Shown: one piece after another, positions 49,576 through 61,739 of the stretch
Numbering within the stretch: the stretch's first letter is position 1
How the letters are laid out: each line of letters starts with the position of its first letter
Assembly (NCBI RefSeq): GCF_040581485.1
Contig: NC_090130.1
Span: 4,154,001-4,218,000, forward strand
Source: Linepithema humile
Lineage: Eukaryota > Arthropoda > Insecta > Hymenoptera > Formicidae
Direction: 5' to 3'
DNA length: 64,000 nucleotides
Translations under genes and position numbers: made by a program
Notes under the pieces: generated by a model
Seen by the model: the letters and a program-made list of their open reading frames with translations, nothing else
The model's database searches: none
Told to the model about the DNA's origin: nothing

Positions 49576-52500
49576 GATACGCCCCCGTAGTTGGCGCTAA
49601 CTTTCTTCGGATAAGAGCGTGGAAATAGTTATGTACACTTTGAAAGGACAACATGCATATATATGTAATTTCACGCCGTACAACTGTTTGTTACGCTTAA
49701 CACTTTCCACGATGAATTGAAGGGGCGGCGGTGGAAAGGTGCGACATGGTAGCGCCTCGCGCCGGTCTTAGGCTCTTCAATTCGCCCGGCGCGCCGGGAG
49801 AAAATACATTTACGCCAAACGAGGCGAGAGCGACCCTTGTCGCTCGCCGGAGAGTTAGCATTAAGCGAGATGTACGCGTGCGACGAATAATTTACGAGCC
49901 TCCGATTTAGAATACCGATTCGGCCGCCTTGGCTCCGCGGGGGTACACGCGAATCGGGACGAGAGATTGTGCAGCGTCGGGAATGAAATCAAGCCCACCC
50001 ACGTGGGCCGATACGAATCGGCGACAACGACACGCCATTCGCTCGTGTCTGGTAATCTCACCTGAGATATCCGCGAAAGGTCGTCGATGTGGAAGACCGA
50101 ATCGCTCTGGGCGTTATAAAGCGCGGGCGCCCGGTAACGAGATATAAACTTTGATATTTCGCTTACCGTGTGCACTCGCGCGCGCGCGCCCGCCCCAATC
50201 GGGGCTACGCAAATATTTTGATTTCAGGCCGGCGCGGCGTTTGTTGGGAATTTCTCTGCGCAGAATGGCGCCTTTCGCTCTTCATCGCCAGGGAGATCGG
50301 CTGAATAGCGACCAGCCCTTTTCAATTACGGTTACCTTCCGGGATTATTGAATGAACGTGCAACAGAAGGGTTTGCGTATCGAATATTCACATTTTACGC
50401 ACGGCATTAATTTTCATTCCGACCGTTCGCAATTATTCGTTGTTCGATTTCAGGCCGATCTTTTATTGCAGGGTGATACGATATCATTATAATTGTTATA
50501 ATAAGTTTCCAAAACTAATAATAGCTGTGAACGCTAGTGGCGCTTTGAAAGTAAAAGAATAATGTCATATACGCTTCGTTGAATCTCTTCGTTGTACCGA
50601 AACGCAATACCGCTCCATGCAGAATCGAATCAGAAATGAATGGAAACCTATGCTTTGAAACCCGATTGTGCGCCCGATTGTTGTCAGGTTGACGTCGTGC
50701 TAGTCGTTTAACTCGCATCCACAGGTAGTTGATTTCGTTGTCCGGGTTTTGCTGGCTTCACAGCAGCCGCGTTGGATTGCGCTCGATGCTTGAATGCAAG
50801 AATGGGGAACTTGGAGTTTTGGCTCGCGAGTTGCGCCGGGCGTATTTTATTCCGCAGAGTGCTCCGCAAACTTTCACACAGTCACGATCACATTCGTTGA
50901 ACTTGGCAGATTCTACACCTGCCATTGTGTGAGAAGTTGACGAAAATGTAAAGAAAAAAAGAATACAATTTATCTAAATCGTTTTAAATGATTTTTTTTC
51001 CGAATTTAAGGGAAAAAATTAGTTTTGTAAATTTTTGAAACGGAAATAAATTATAAATTATCGAGGGAATGTAAGAAATTAGTTTAGCAGTTATTTAATT
51101 GAATTATTCACAGGCAAACTTGGATAAATTTGGATTGGTCTGGCGTTCAAGGTTCCGGCTGCTAGGCAAACCAAACTTCAAGTAACTATGCGAGAGATCG
51201 ATCGTCTCGTGCTCATCGTGCTATGCAGGTTGTACGGGCTCCCTTGCACGCTTCGCGTAATTTCAATCGCGAAACACTTTGACGTCGCGATGTATCGAGG
51301 AAAGAATAAAAAAAAGCCCGATGCTTTATGCGGCCGCGTGTATAGTTCGGCGATTGACTCTATTCTGCGCTTTTCCGCTTTTCATGCCACCACTCTTCAT
51401 TCGCTGGACAAAGAGAACAATAAGCATGCCGAAAACTCGCGCGTACCTTTGATAGTTTGCGACCGCAACTTTCGGCAGCCGAGCGTTTTGGCAAGAAACA
51501 GGATAGGAAAGACGATACTTAAGCATCTTGGGTGTTTCTTGTAGTCTTGAGTTACGGAAGTATTGGCGCGATAAAATTATTGAGAGAAATATTACTTGCG
51601 GCTGCGAGGATTCCTCAAATAATTGAATCCTTTGCATTACTTACACGCGTTATTAATGAGTTATAATCTATACTTTTTTATAAATAAGTTTATTGAAATA
51701 ATGTTGATCGTGTTTATCGCAACAGTAGTTAATATTCATGTGCCATAATAGCGAAAAGTTTAAGAGTGATTAACTATATAATAAGATTAATTGAAATATT
51801 AATTTATTCTTAACGAAAACTAATTAACTTTTCCTTGACAAAAAATATCGAGAGGACAATAGTTCCTGAATAATAAACGAATGAAAATGCTTGGAAGCGA
51901 GACTTTCGAAGGACAATATTTTCCCTCTCCCGAGTATTACATTAAATATGACGTCTCTCTTCCGGAAAATCTTGAGAGAACAAACCTTTCGTTTCACCTT
52001 TTTGCTTCATTATGCATTATTTATCTTACTGAGTTTGCCACTGCATTGCGTCATCTCGTAATCTACTTATCCATAAAAGTGGAACTCGGGCCCTTCCGCA
52101 TCGTGAAAAGTGCGGCTGTTTGAAGTATTAACTTGTCGTTGTTATTCCAAGAGCAACGGCGCTTCCCGGAGCTCGTATTCGTATTCTCGAACAGTAAGTA
52201 ACGTCCATTGCTAGGGTCGATGCCGCGATAATGTCTGGAATTATCGATCGGCATGCATTAACGGCTTCACCCTCGTATCGTGAAAATCAAGGATGACAAG
52301 GGAGGGGGGAATCCGGGATACGCGTACTTTTGTGAAGCATGGTAAAACCCCTCCTCGTTAAAACAGCAAGTGGGAAGGCAAGATACGTGAATCATTGCAC
52401 CATTGATTCAACACGTCACGGAGATATTAGATTAACGCTGAAATGACGGATTTTTTATTCAAAGTAAATTGTACACCATGAATGTTGCATTTTAATTTAA

Positions 52501-55500
52501 AAAAAATTAAACTGATTTTTAAAATCAACGATATTAAAAATCGATATTTAAACATACGACGTTGTGAAAACACGAATGTAATACTGATAGTTCTTTTTTA
52601 ATAAACCTCAATGTATCTGTCGAAGTTTTAATAGCAGAGTCGGAGGAGCAATTCCGTCTCTCGATGTATTCGCGCCTCATCGCCACCTTGTATGTGTCCC
52701 ACCCTTCCATGTAAGCGCATGCCAACTGTTATAGGGGTTCTAAAACAATACGAGCACTGGGATGCTGACGTATCTGCAGCACTTTATCGCGATATATACT
52801 CGGTGGATTTACGATTTACGAACCTGAAGCGAACGGGAACAAGGATTCAGATCCCACCACATGTTACGCGCGTGTATTTCGCCGTGATGTTTTTAAAGTC
52901 AACCTCGTATATACGTACGTACGTACATTCGTAATTTGGACTGCCGAGAATGGCGAAGATCACGCTCGTAACAAAATCGACTTAACGCGATAGCTGCGGC
53001 GGGAATGCTATTTTTGCAATCAATGTCCGAAAATACTGATACGATTTTGAAATATTGATTATTATATTATCTTGCGCAACAACGTTTTAACGTTAAATTT
53101 TTATGTCATGTTATTAACATAAAAATAATATGTGACAGAATAGGAGAAATATCGCATAAAAATTATGAAAACAGAATATTTAAAGTTTCAATAAAATACT
53201 AAAAAAAAAATATATAAATAGAACAATAAAGCTTGAATAATTTTTATACATTACATTTGAGAAATATAATTATGGAAGACTAATTGTAAGCGTAAGATCT
53301 TTAATTCTTGATCTACTGAAATTCCGAGTTGAAGAATCTTTATAAGAATTCTGCATTTCTGGCAACGCCGCTCTCCAACTATCCCTCTTTCGAGCACCCT
53401 TCCGCAGTTCTAGGGTGAATCATCCCTCGTTCTCAAGCCCCCCGATGATAATGCGACTCCCCGCGTACTTTGTACCGTCGAAGGAGGTCAGGTCTTTGTG
53501 TCGGATGATATAAATTTATGCGTAAGGAGAAGAGGGCCGGACCGTGAGATATTGCGGCAACAGAGGAGAATGTCGTGCGATGGTGGAGAGATAAGCGATC
53601 GGACGGATTTAGAAGAACGAACAGAGAGAACATACGAAAGACTCGAGTTTATTGCGTGGATATATATTATATATACAATATATATATATATATGTCTCTA
53701 CGGGGCGTATTATCGTGATGTTTTTTCTAAATATAACTCGTCTATGTACGTTTGGGAATAACGCGAATTATATCGTTGGTGTACAAAAAAAACATTTACA
53801 AATTGAAAGATAAAATTATGAGATAAGCCGGTAATTTATAGGCCACTCTAAATATAAGAGGCGTATCTAAAATAGATCTTATACAAATTACAGATTTATA
53901 TTCGTGCGCTGAATCCTGCGGTTCCCAGTCGTATCTACTATTTGTATTCGTATTCGAGCGTTATCTGAATCTATCGTTATTCGTAAAATTTGATTTATGC
54001 CACTCTCAAAGCACGACTCGTGTACGTGCAAAGAGGTGAGAGAAATATAGAAAAATATAGGTGTGCATTCGTGTGGGTTGGAAGAATCGTTCGCGTGTAT
54101 TTCCATGCGCCTGACGTCATAATCCAAGATAGCTGATGTAGGTATCAAGGACCTTTAAAGACCTGTTATCTTGCATGAAATTGCAGATATTGATTTTCTA
54201 CGGTTTCGATCGAACGTAAAATTTATTGCGCAATGTTATTAGTTCAGAGAGCAATTCAAAGCATCTTATTTTAAGTAATTCGTGTATGCTTTCTACTACA
54301 AAATGCTAATTTTAGTCTTCGTGTGGTATTTTGATATACATATTTCAGGAATCGTACAGTTATTAAGTCGAGTGAAATTAATTCTTAATCGCATTAATTC
54401 ACCGTAATGTCGCCAACGACTTAGCACTGTTCGCGAACGGGCTGCATAATCGTGGCCGAATTTTATAGGGCGGAAAGATGAGGATTTTGATACCTTTTCT
54501 CGGCTCGCATAAAAGGCGGAGAAATAATTACATTCGGGATGAAAGATTTTCCTCTAAACTGGCGATTATCTTCATCTTTTTTTTTTTTTTTTTTTACAGA
54601 AAACACACAAAGAATTTTTCCTCAATTTCACGTTTCAAATATCTACGCGAAAAAGAATACGTTCCTCTTCAAATATGTTGAAATATGTTAATGAAAAAGA
54701 TTAATTTGCAGCAGCCAGTTTTTTATTTGTCCGAGTCGTAATTATTATGCTCGTATCATCGTGTTTTAAACGGAGTTTTAAATTCTACTCCTCAACTTTA
54801 AAGTCCCAAGTTTCACGGTGAGCCATTATCTAACGTAATTCACAGTTTCCAAGGTAAATCATCTCCGTGATACGGCGCTACTTGGGAGAGCGTCTCGGAG
54901 AAAAAGCGATGAGCACAAAAGGAACGAGACCCCGATAAAGGAATGGAGCTGTAAGTCCCGCGAGCGGGCGACGTCGTTATGTGTTATTAACGTCATTTAT
55001 TATTCATTTGTTAATTGCTGTACCTGCAATATTTATATGTCACTTATGCGTGTCGCCAGTTTGAGTTGGTGCTAAACTAATAGGGACCAAGATAAATATA
55101 GTTTAATAACATCAGACGTATTTAATTTAGATTAATATATCCACTTCAGCTGAAACTCATTTAGGCACGTCAAAGTAATGGGCAAAGTTAATAATTAAAT
55201 TATGCAAGATAAATGGATCATATATATACGACTGTTAAGAAGAGTCAATGAGACTTTCACTCCACAATTATCTCTCTTGAAACTTTACGAATATACTTTA
55301 CGAACGATGAAATAGAGATAATCAATAATTAAACATCGCTATTCCTGTTCCTTTTCTTTTTTATTTTAACGACCGTAGAACGACCGAAACAAAGGGATCT
55401 CGGAAAGAAAAGCAACATGGCTTCTTTGAGAGAGACGAAATCCATACCACCCACATGCTATGACGTATTCGACTTTTACCCTTTGCGTTTCTCCATGTGT

Positions 55501-56574
55501 TTCCAGAAATAACACGCACACATATGAGAGCAGATATCCCCCTGTACGATCCAAGCCGCGCGCGTGCGAAACGGTGTAATATATATTTACGTACGCATCA
55601 TTTCGCTATACGGCACGACGACCCGGAATCGCCCTTTTGCTTAATAGAACTGCTCTGTAATAAAATGGCGACCACTCGAGCGAAATTGGAATGTATCGTA
55701 CATTATTGTTCCACCCCGGTCGCCCGAGTGTGTCCAAAGCTTTTTCCGCGTGTGTTTGTAAAGCTGTGCAGGGCCGACTGTAAATGTAACGATGTCCTAA
55801 ACCTACTTAGCCCCGGCATTTTTATCGATCCTTTTTAATGAGAGCCAATAGCTGAATGCGTACAGCACAAGGGATACGTTTTTTATGAAACTGTGAAAAA
55901 ATGCAATGGAAAACAATTAATTAATTCTTTCCATATTGATTTCCATATTGATATATTATTATATTCTAAATTAAAATTGTAATTAATTCGATAAAATAAC
56001 AATATTTTTTTCTATAATTCGAAATATATGTCGCAAATATCTCAACGTCATTTTATTTTTATTTTTTTTAGCGAAAGAGGGAATTAAATTTTGAAACGTG
56101 TTTTTTTTATTAAAAACCTACGGACATTTTAGCAAAATCGTTAATTTTCGTGCGCGGAGAAACGTTTTCAATTACTTTACAATCGAGAGACGCCTCCTGA
56201 GCCTCACAGGCCTGCGGCTAAATTTCTGGATTGGCTGGCCGTTTCGTTATTATTCGTTTCGCTCGCTCTCCACTCGACTCGAGCACATCGCTTCGCCGAC
56301 CATCACCCGTTGCTCGGCAACCTCTGACTCGCGACGTGTCGTTATATGATAGCAGCGGGGGTGGATAACCGGCGGTTCAGTCTCTCTCTCTCTCTGCCTC
56401 TTTCCCTTTCTGCCTTCCTCGTCTCTCTCTCTTTCTCCCCTCTCTTCCTCCGCTTTCTTTCTCTCTTGTTTTTCAATTGCTCTTTGGAGCTGCTGAGTAG
56501 CAAACTCGTTGACCAAACGGTCATTACGACACAAATGTTAGTTATACCTTGACGATATCGTCAGACACTCCGCG

Positions 56575-56597
56575 AACGAGCGAGCGAGCGAGCGAGC
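56575..56597. repeat. GAGC tetranucleotide repeat
   Basis: Five to six GAGC units in tandem. Confidence 0.9.
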
Positions 56598-57666
56598 ACG
56601 AACCAGGGGGGTATATACGGGGGTAAACCACCGTAACCACCCTTCGGCGAATAGCGCCGTTGGCACCTACCAACTGTAGCTGCGGGGATTACGCTCGTAC
56701 GTGTTGGACATAATTTTTCCTCGAAAGCTTATAGCCGGCGGTAAAAAAGAAGATGAATGAACTGTGTATAAACGAGTCTTGTTTCAGATCGCTTGTCTCG
56801 TGTCGTGGTGTATGTTCTTAAAATCTACGATCGTCGGAAGTATCGCGTAGATGAAGAGATAGCATTCGTCAAAAAGGTCGTATCTCGATTCATTAATCAC
56901 TTACGCTATCGCTAATCTCTTGCACAATCTCGCATTCCGAGACAATTAGCGGCGTCGCCGTAAATTTCACCGAACACATCGCCAGTTTGGCCATATCGTT
57001 TTGCTGTGCTTACGTCACAGCGACAAATAACGCCTACGCATGTGCACGGGACGGGCTGGACGGGAAGGAAAATAAGAGGCGGAATAGGAATAGGAGAGCG
57101 CGATAAACGCCACGCTATCAACAAACGACGCCGATCTTCGGGTGGGAAAGTTTTATTAAAAATACCGGAGGGAGAATTCGTTAACTAAAATTGCGTTATA
57201 AACGCAACGCGTTCACAACATATCCGAATATCGATGCGACGGAACGCGCGATGGGAAAGTCAGTTTGTTCCCTGCCGTGGCAATTATACCACTTACAAGC
57301 AGTTACAGTACACTTTATCGTCAGCCGTCGGTCTTAATCGTGAACGTTACGAGTGATATACTATTCCGTGCGATACAAGTAATAAAATGCAAGTGATAAA
57401 ACAGCGGCGGGGAAATCAGTATTCGTTAGCTTTATGGAGCACACGTGTAGTCAATTTCGTTTTACGTTTCGACTCGACGCTGCGAGGAGCTCCCCCGAGA
57501 AAGTTGGAGCAACGTATATCGCGGACAAGAGTTCTGAGAAAATAATCCGAGTTAATTCCGTCGGAGCTACATCTCGGGCCAACTTGTAGCGCTAATTCCA
57601 GAACTCTACTGTAAGAACAATGGGCATACAGCCATACGCGATAAATAAATCTAATAAACGACACGC

Positions 57667-57772
57667 GGGGGGGGGGGGGGGGAGAGGGGCAGAGCGAGAT
57701 GGAGGAAAACGGGCCGACCGACTTAACCGGCGGGGGGGGATGGCGGAGGGGAGGGAGGGGGGGGATGAAGGA
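57667..57772 (+). repeat. G-rich tract with poly(G) runs
   Basis: A run of 16 G, then further runs of eight or more G separated by short A-containing spacers, with quadruplex potential. Sequence accuracy in such runs is doubtful. Confidence 0.75.
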
Positions 57773-58082
57773 GATGGGGAGATGGAGAAGACATCGACAA
57801 AGGGAGGCAGACAGAAACTCGAGGCGCGGATGGCACGAGGGTGAGAAGAGGCGCACGGGAACAGGGACGCGAGATGGGATGGAACGTCACACGGGAGCGA
57901 GAAGCAGCGATGGCGGGAACGCGAGGGGCGACGGGGGAGTGTTGCCGGAGGAAGAGGGAAGCGCGCGCGTTGGACGGCGCGCTATATCGCAAACCCCGCC
58001 GGCGAACGCGGCAGGATGCCGAGGTCGGCGGCGCTATCGATTGGTGTCGGCGTTTCCTCGTCGGTATCTAGCGGCTGGCGCG

Positions 58083-58142
58083 CTCTCTCCCTTTCTCCAT
58101 CTCCTTCTCTCTCTTCTCCCCCCCCCCCCTCTCTCGCTCTCG

Positions 58143-58193
<51 letters not shown>

Positions 58194-58206
58194 CCTCTTT
58201 CTCTCC
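58083..58206. repeat. Long CT-rich tract
   Basis: About 124 bases of (CT)n with CTCG and poly(C) interruptions, one of the longest pyrimidine tracts in the window. Simple repeat; frames across it are poly-Ser/Leu or Arg/Glu and not genes. Confidence 0.95.
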
Positions 58207-58869
58207 GTCGCGGGGAAACTCGCCACCTAACCCTCCGGTTCCCTTTCTCTCCGTCTCACTCCGTTGCACGCTCTTCCGCCCTTCCTTCTCATCCACCCAC
58301 CGACGGTAACAGGTGTTGGTCTGGCCTCGAACTCGTACAAAATCGATGGGCGAGAGCCGGATCGGCGTCGCGAGGGGTTTCCCCGCCGATCCAGCCCCTC
58401 CTACCCCCCCGCTTGGCACCGGCCGCGGGTAACATCCACCATCCCCTCGATCGGGAAGGAAGAGGAGGAGGAGAAGAGGGTGGCGTGTAAGAAAAGGGGA
58501 GAGCGAGAACGCGAGGAGGCGCGGGAGGACGCGCTGCAGCCGACGGAGAGACGCTACGTAGAAATAAGCGGGAGGGTGAGATAGCGCGGGGGGGGGGGGG
58601 CGAAAAGACAGAGGGAGAGAGCGCTGCACACGAGCGCGGCGTCGGCGAGGACGCAGGCGCCCGGGACGCGGGACGACGCTCGTCGGCGACGCTGCATTGG
58701 CAGTTGCACCCCAGCCACACCCGGTACAAGTCATGTAGTCGGGCTACCCTCCACCGCGATACACGGCGGACAATTGTTGCTTCTGCGCCTACAGGTGGTA
58801 CATCTTCGTCTTCGATCTTCGCGGAGCTCGTCGGTGCCCGCGTCCGCCGTCGCCCAGTGCCCGGGGATT

Positions 58870-59060
58870 CCGTCGTCGTTGTCGTCGTCGTCGTCCCCGT
58901 CGTCGTTCTCGTCGTCGTAATCATCGCCGGTCGTCGTCGTCGTTGTCGTCGTCGTCGTCGTCCTTGTCGACCCGCCGCTCGCACTTGTTCCACGTCATCG
59001 TATCCACCACCGCCGCCACCGCCGCCACCGTCGTCGTCGTAGCCACCGTCGTCGTCGCGG
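58870..59060. repeat. GTC/CGT trinucleotide-rich tract
   Basis: Multiple GTC runs broken by short unique segments and CCGCCA units. It yields poly-Val/Ser/Arg or poly-Asp/Thr frames depending on frame, none of which is a plausible protein. Confidence 0.9.
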
Positions 59061-61030
59061 TGCTCGTTGTCGTGGTTACGCCTCATATATCCGTCCGCTG
59101 AGCGAGACTGCCGATAGTCCGCGTGCTCGTCGATCGACTCTCGTCGTCGTCGCGGCACGTTGCGGGTGTCCGTGTCGAGAGACGCGCGAAGCCTCGAGGG
59201 CGAGGATCGTCGGCGTGGAAACGTCGACGGGACGTCGGCAACGGTGCCGAGAAACGGGAGGAATTGCGAGCGACGCAAGCGTGCCGCCACGGCGAAGCGA
59301 GAAGGGGGAAGTGTGCCGTGAGCTTCGGGCGCGCTCGCCAGCCAAGTCGCTTTCGACTGCGTGTGTGCACCGCGAAGGGTGAGAGCGAGAGCGCGCGAGC
59401 CGGGGGGTGCATCGGGGGCGCGCGCGGGATTTCCGGGGTCGCGGAGAGGGCTAGAGGGAGCTATCGACCACACACGTAAGGCGACGGCGGCAGCGCTCGC
59501 ACACACACCGGCGCACACGGATACACAACATCGCGGACCTGTTGTCCAACTTGTTGCTCGTCCCTGCGAAGGCACACACCCGCCCACCTCCGGAGTCGAA
59601 GGAGAGAGCTTCGTTTTCGAAAAAGGAGGAAACAGCGGTCGCGAGGGATCGTTGAATCGCCGAACGGAAACACCGCGCTGCAACGAACGAGCCCCGGCCC
59701 CGGAAACGCGGGCGAAGAAGGCGAGGATGGCAATACGGCGAGAGTGAAAACCACGGAAACTCGGAAGGGAATATTTCGATGCGGATTTACTGGATTTCGA
59801 GTGAAAAGCGGAAGGGAGAGAAGACGAAAGGAAATTCTCTCGCTAATTTCCACCCGCCGTGCACAGCTTTGAGCGGAGAGAAAGTCAGCTTGTGATGCAG
59901 TGTTTCTTCAGTCGGGAATTATCGGGTCGTATCTTGTGAGGAGATTGGCATTCTCATCCTGCGTCGCGAGACACTTTGGATTAGAACGAGAAGAGGAAAA
60001 AAAACGCGCTGGAAGGAAAACAGAACGGACGTGTTGGAAAAATTGCTCTTTCATCCTCAGGGTATCAGACTATCCGTTTCCTGCGAGTTCCTGCGATTCG
60101 GGGGAAACTAATGACGCGCGCCGAGTAATTCAGAGGACCAATTCCGTATAGAAAATCAACTGTTCGCGCGTATCGAAGCGCTCGCGAAGCCGTTACGCTT
60201 ACGGAATCGTCAAGGGAGCAACGGCACATGCCCGTCGACTGTGGAGATCTCGTGCGTTCGGCGCGATACAGAAGACTCGACAGAACGGCGGACAGTCATT
60301 TTCTAAGCGCATCCTAATTTCGAAAGCCAACCGAGATCTTTCTCTTTTATACACCGCCCTAATTAACTCGTCGCCGTCGGTGTGAATCCGAGATCGTCGC
60401 GATGAGGCTATTGTCGTCGAGACGCGCGCGTCCTAGATCAGCGGTCGCATCGAGCGTCAACGAGACGCGATATCACCTGGTGGACCAGCCGGGCGAGTGA
60501 GCGCAATCGCATTCCCTCGCGAAGTCGGAGCGACGGAAATCTCGCGCGTCTTCTTTCCGCGGTTACGCATGTTACTGCCGGAGAAAGCGAAGGACAACGA
60601 AATCGCGGAGGTGAAACGGACGTGAAGAGAGGGAGACAAGCTAGATGAGTGGAACGCGTAGAAGTACGTGTAAGTACGTCTCGCGGATGGCACACAGGCG
60701 GCAGGTATGAGACCGGCGTCGTGAAAAAACATGTAAATTTTCCACCCGTGAATACAACGAAAGCAATACTACAAACAAGGTAATCTCGAGGAACAAAGCA
60801 AAGGCAAGCCGCACACCGCTTTCCGCCAATCCATCCCCCTCCCGACAACTCTCGCACTTGTAATCGCGCTTAAGAAGAAGAATTTCCCCCCCGCCCCTCC
60901 ACCCCTTTCAAAAGAAAAACAAGAACCGACATCGCACACGTTCCCTCGTTCGAGACTCGATCGAGACACGATCGAAGCTCCTCCCAGCGCTCGCTTCACT
61001 TGAGAGATATTTTAATATGAATGTATACAC

Positions 61031-61044
61031 GTATATATATAGAC
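61031..61044 (+). promoter_or_regulatory. TATA-like sequence upstream of the second SNAG gene
   Basis: GTATATATATAG lies about 700 bases upstream of the start codon at 61740, on the same strand and inside CpG-rich DNA. It could be a core promoter for the SNAG gene, which would imply a leader of some 670 bases. TA runs occur by chance, so this is tentative. Confidence 0.2.
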
Positions 61045-61739
61045 ATCGTTGATCGTCACCCACTCTCATCCCTGTATATATAATTATACAAATATATACG
61101 TTTACACAGAATCCTATTGAATAATCGTGCAACGACGTCTAGGGTTAAACGGCGATATATCGCCGGGATAGCTGAGCTGATCGCGAGCGTTTCATCTTCC
61201 CTGAGGAGAATCGTCCCCCGCTCATTCTTGCTGCAGGGAGAATTATCTAATTAGAGCAGTCCGCTGTCGATAGATCAACACGAGACGACCATGTCGCGTC
61301 TGAGAATACCTGAGAGGGAGCGCGCAGATGGGGCGAACAGTTGGAGCATCGATTGAGAAATTGATCGACGTCGTGTTCCTGGTGGCCTCCGCGGAGACCA
61401 CCAGGAAGATAAATCCAGCGTTTCCGCTCGCGCTGCAGGACGATTGACGACGCACGTTGAGCCGCACACATTTCTATCGCGCGCATAAAACTCGCCGAGA
61501 AAGAGCAGAGCTTCTTCGCGAAGGGAGACTCGTTTCGCGCGACACGCGGATCGATAGCCTTCGATCCGGGAGCAAGAACTCGCGATAAAATATCGCCGTC
61601 ACGCCGAGGGACCGAGGAAGGAGGCAGGGAAAAGGATACTCAAGACTCAAGAGGGTTGTTTACTCGCGCGGTTGTTTGGTGATCTTAGAGCGATATTTCG
61701 ATATTAATCCCGGTGGGAGGAAACGACGATCAAGGCAAG

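Larger units (their letters stand above)
45851..61739. other. Intergenic region between divergent SNAG genes
   Basis: No coding sequence is supported across this 15.9 kb. CpG-rich islands (about 46.85-48.1, 49.1-50.3 and 57.4-61.7 kb) alternate with AT-rich stretches (51-53.4 and 53.8-56.1 kb). Very long open frames at 57.7-59.7 kb (up to 464 codons on the minus strand) have extreme Arg/Pro/Ser composition and no domains. They reflect CpG-rich simple repeats rather than genes. The region most likely holds enhancers and promoters for scratch and its neighbour. Confidence 0.5.

Noticed and set aside
57699..58490. A 263-codon open frame on the plus strand
   Set aside because: It runs through poly(G) and CT microsatellites and overlaps minus-strand frames of similar length. 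No recognisable protein.
58289..59683. A 464-codon open frame on the minus strand
   Set aside because: Its composition is extreme (Arg, Pro, Ser, Thr and poly-Gly/Asp from GTC and CT repeats), it has no domain, and long frames occur on both strands of the same DNA. It is a product of CpG-rich, repeat-rich sequence with few stop codons.
35000..61000. CAGGTG/CACCTG E-box sites as evidence for Scratch self-regulation
   Set aside because: Several are present, but roughly thirty would be expected by chance in a window of this length, so no enrichment can be claimed by eye.
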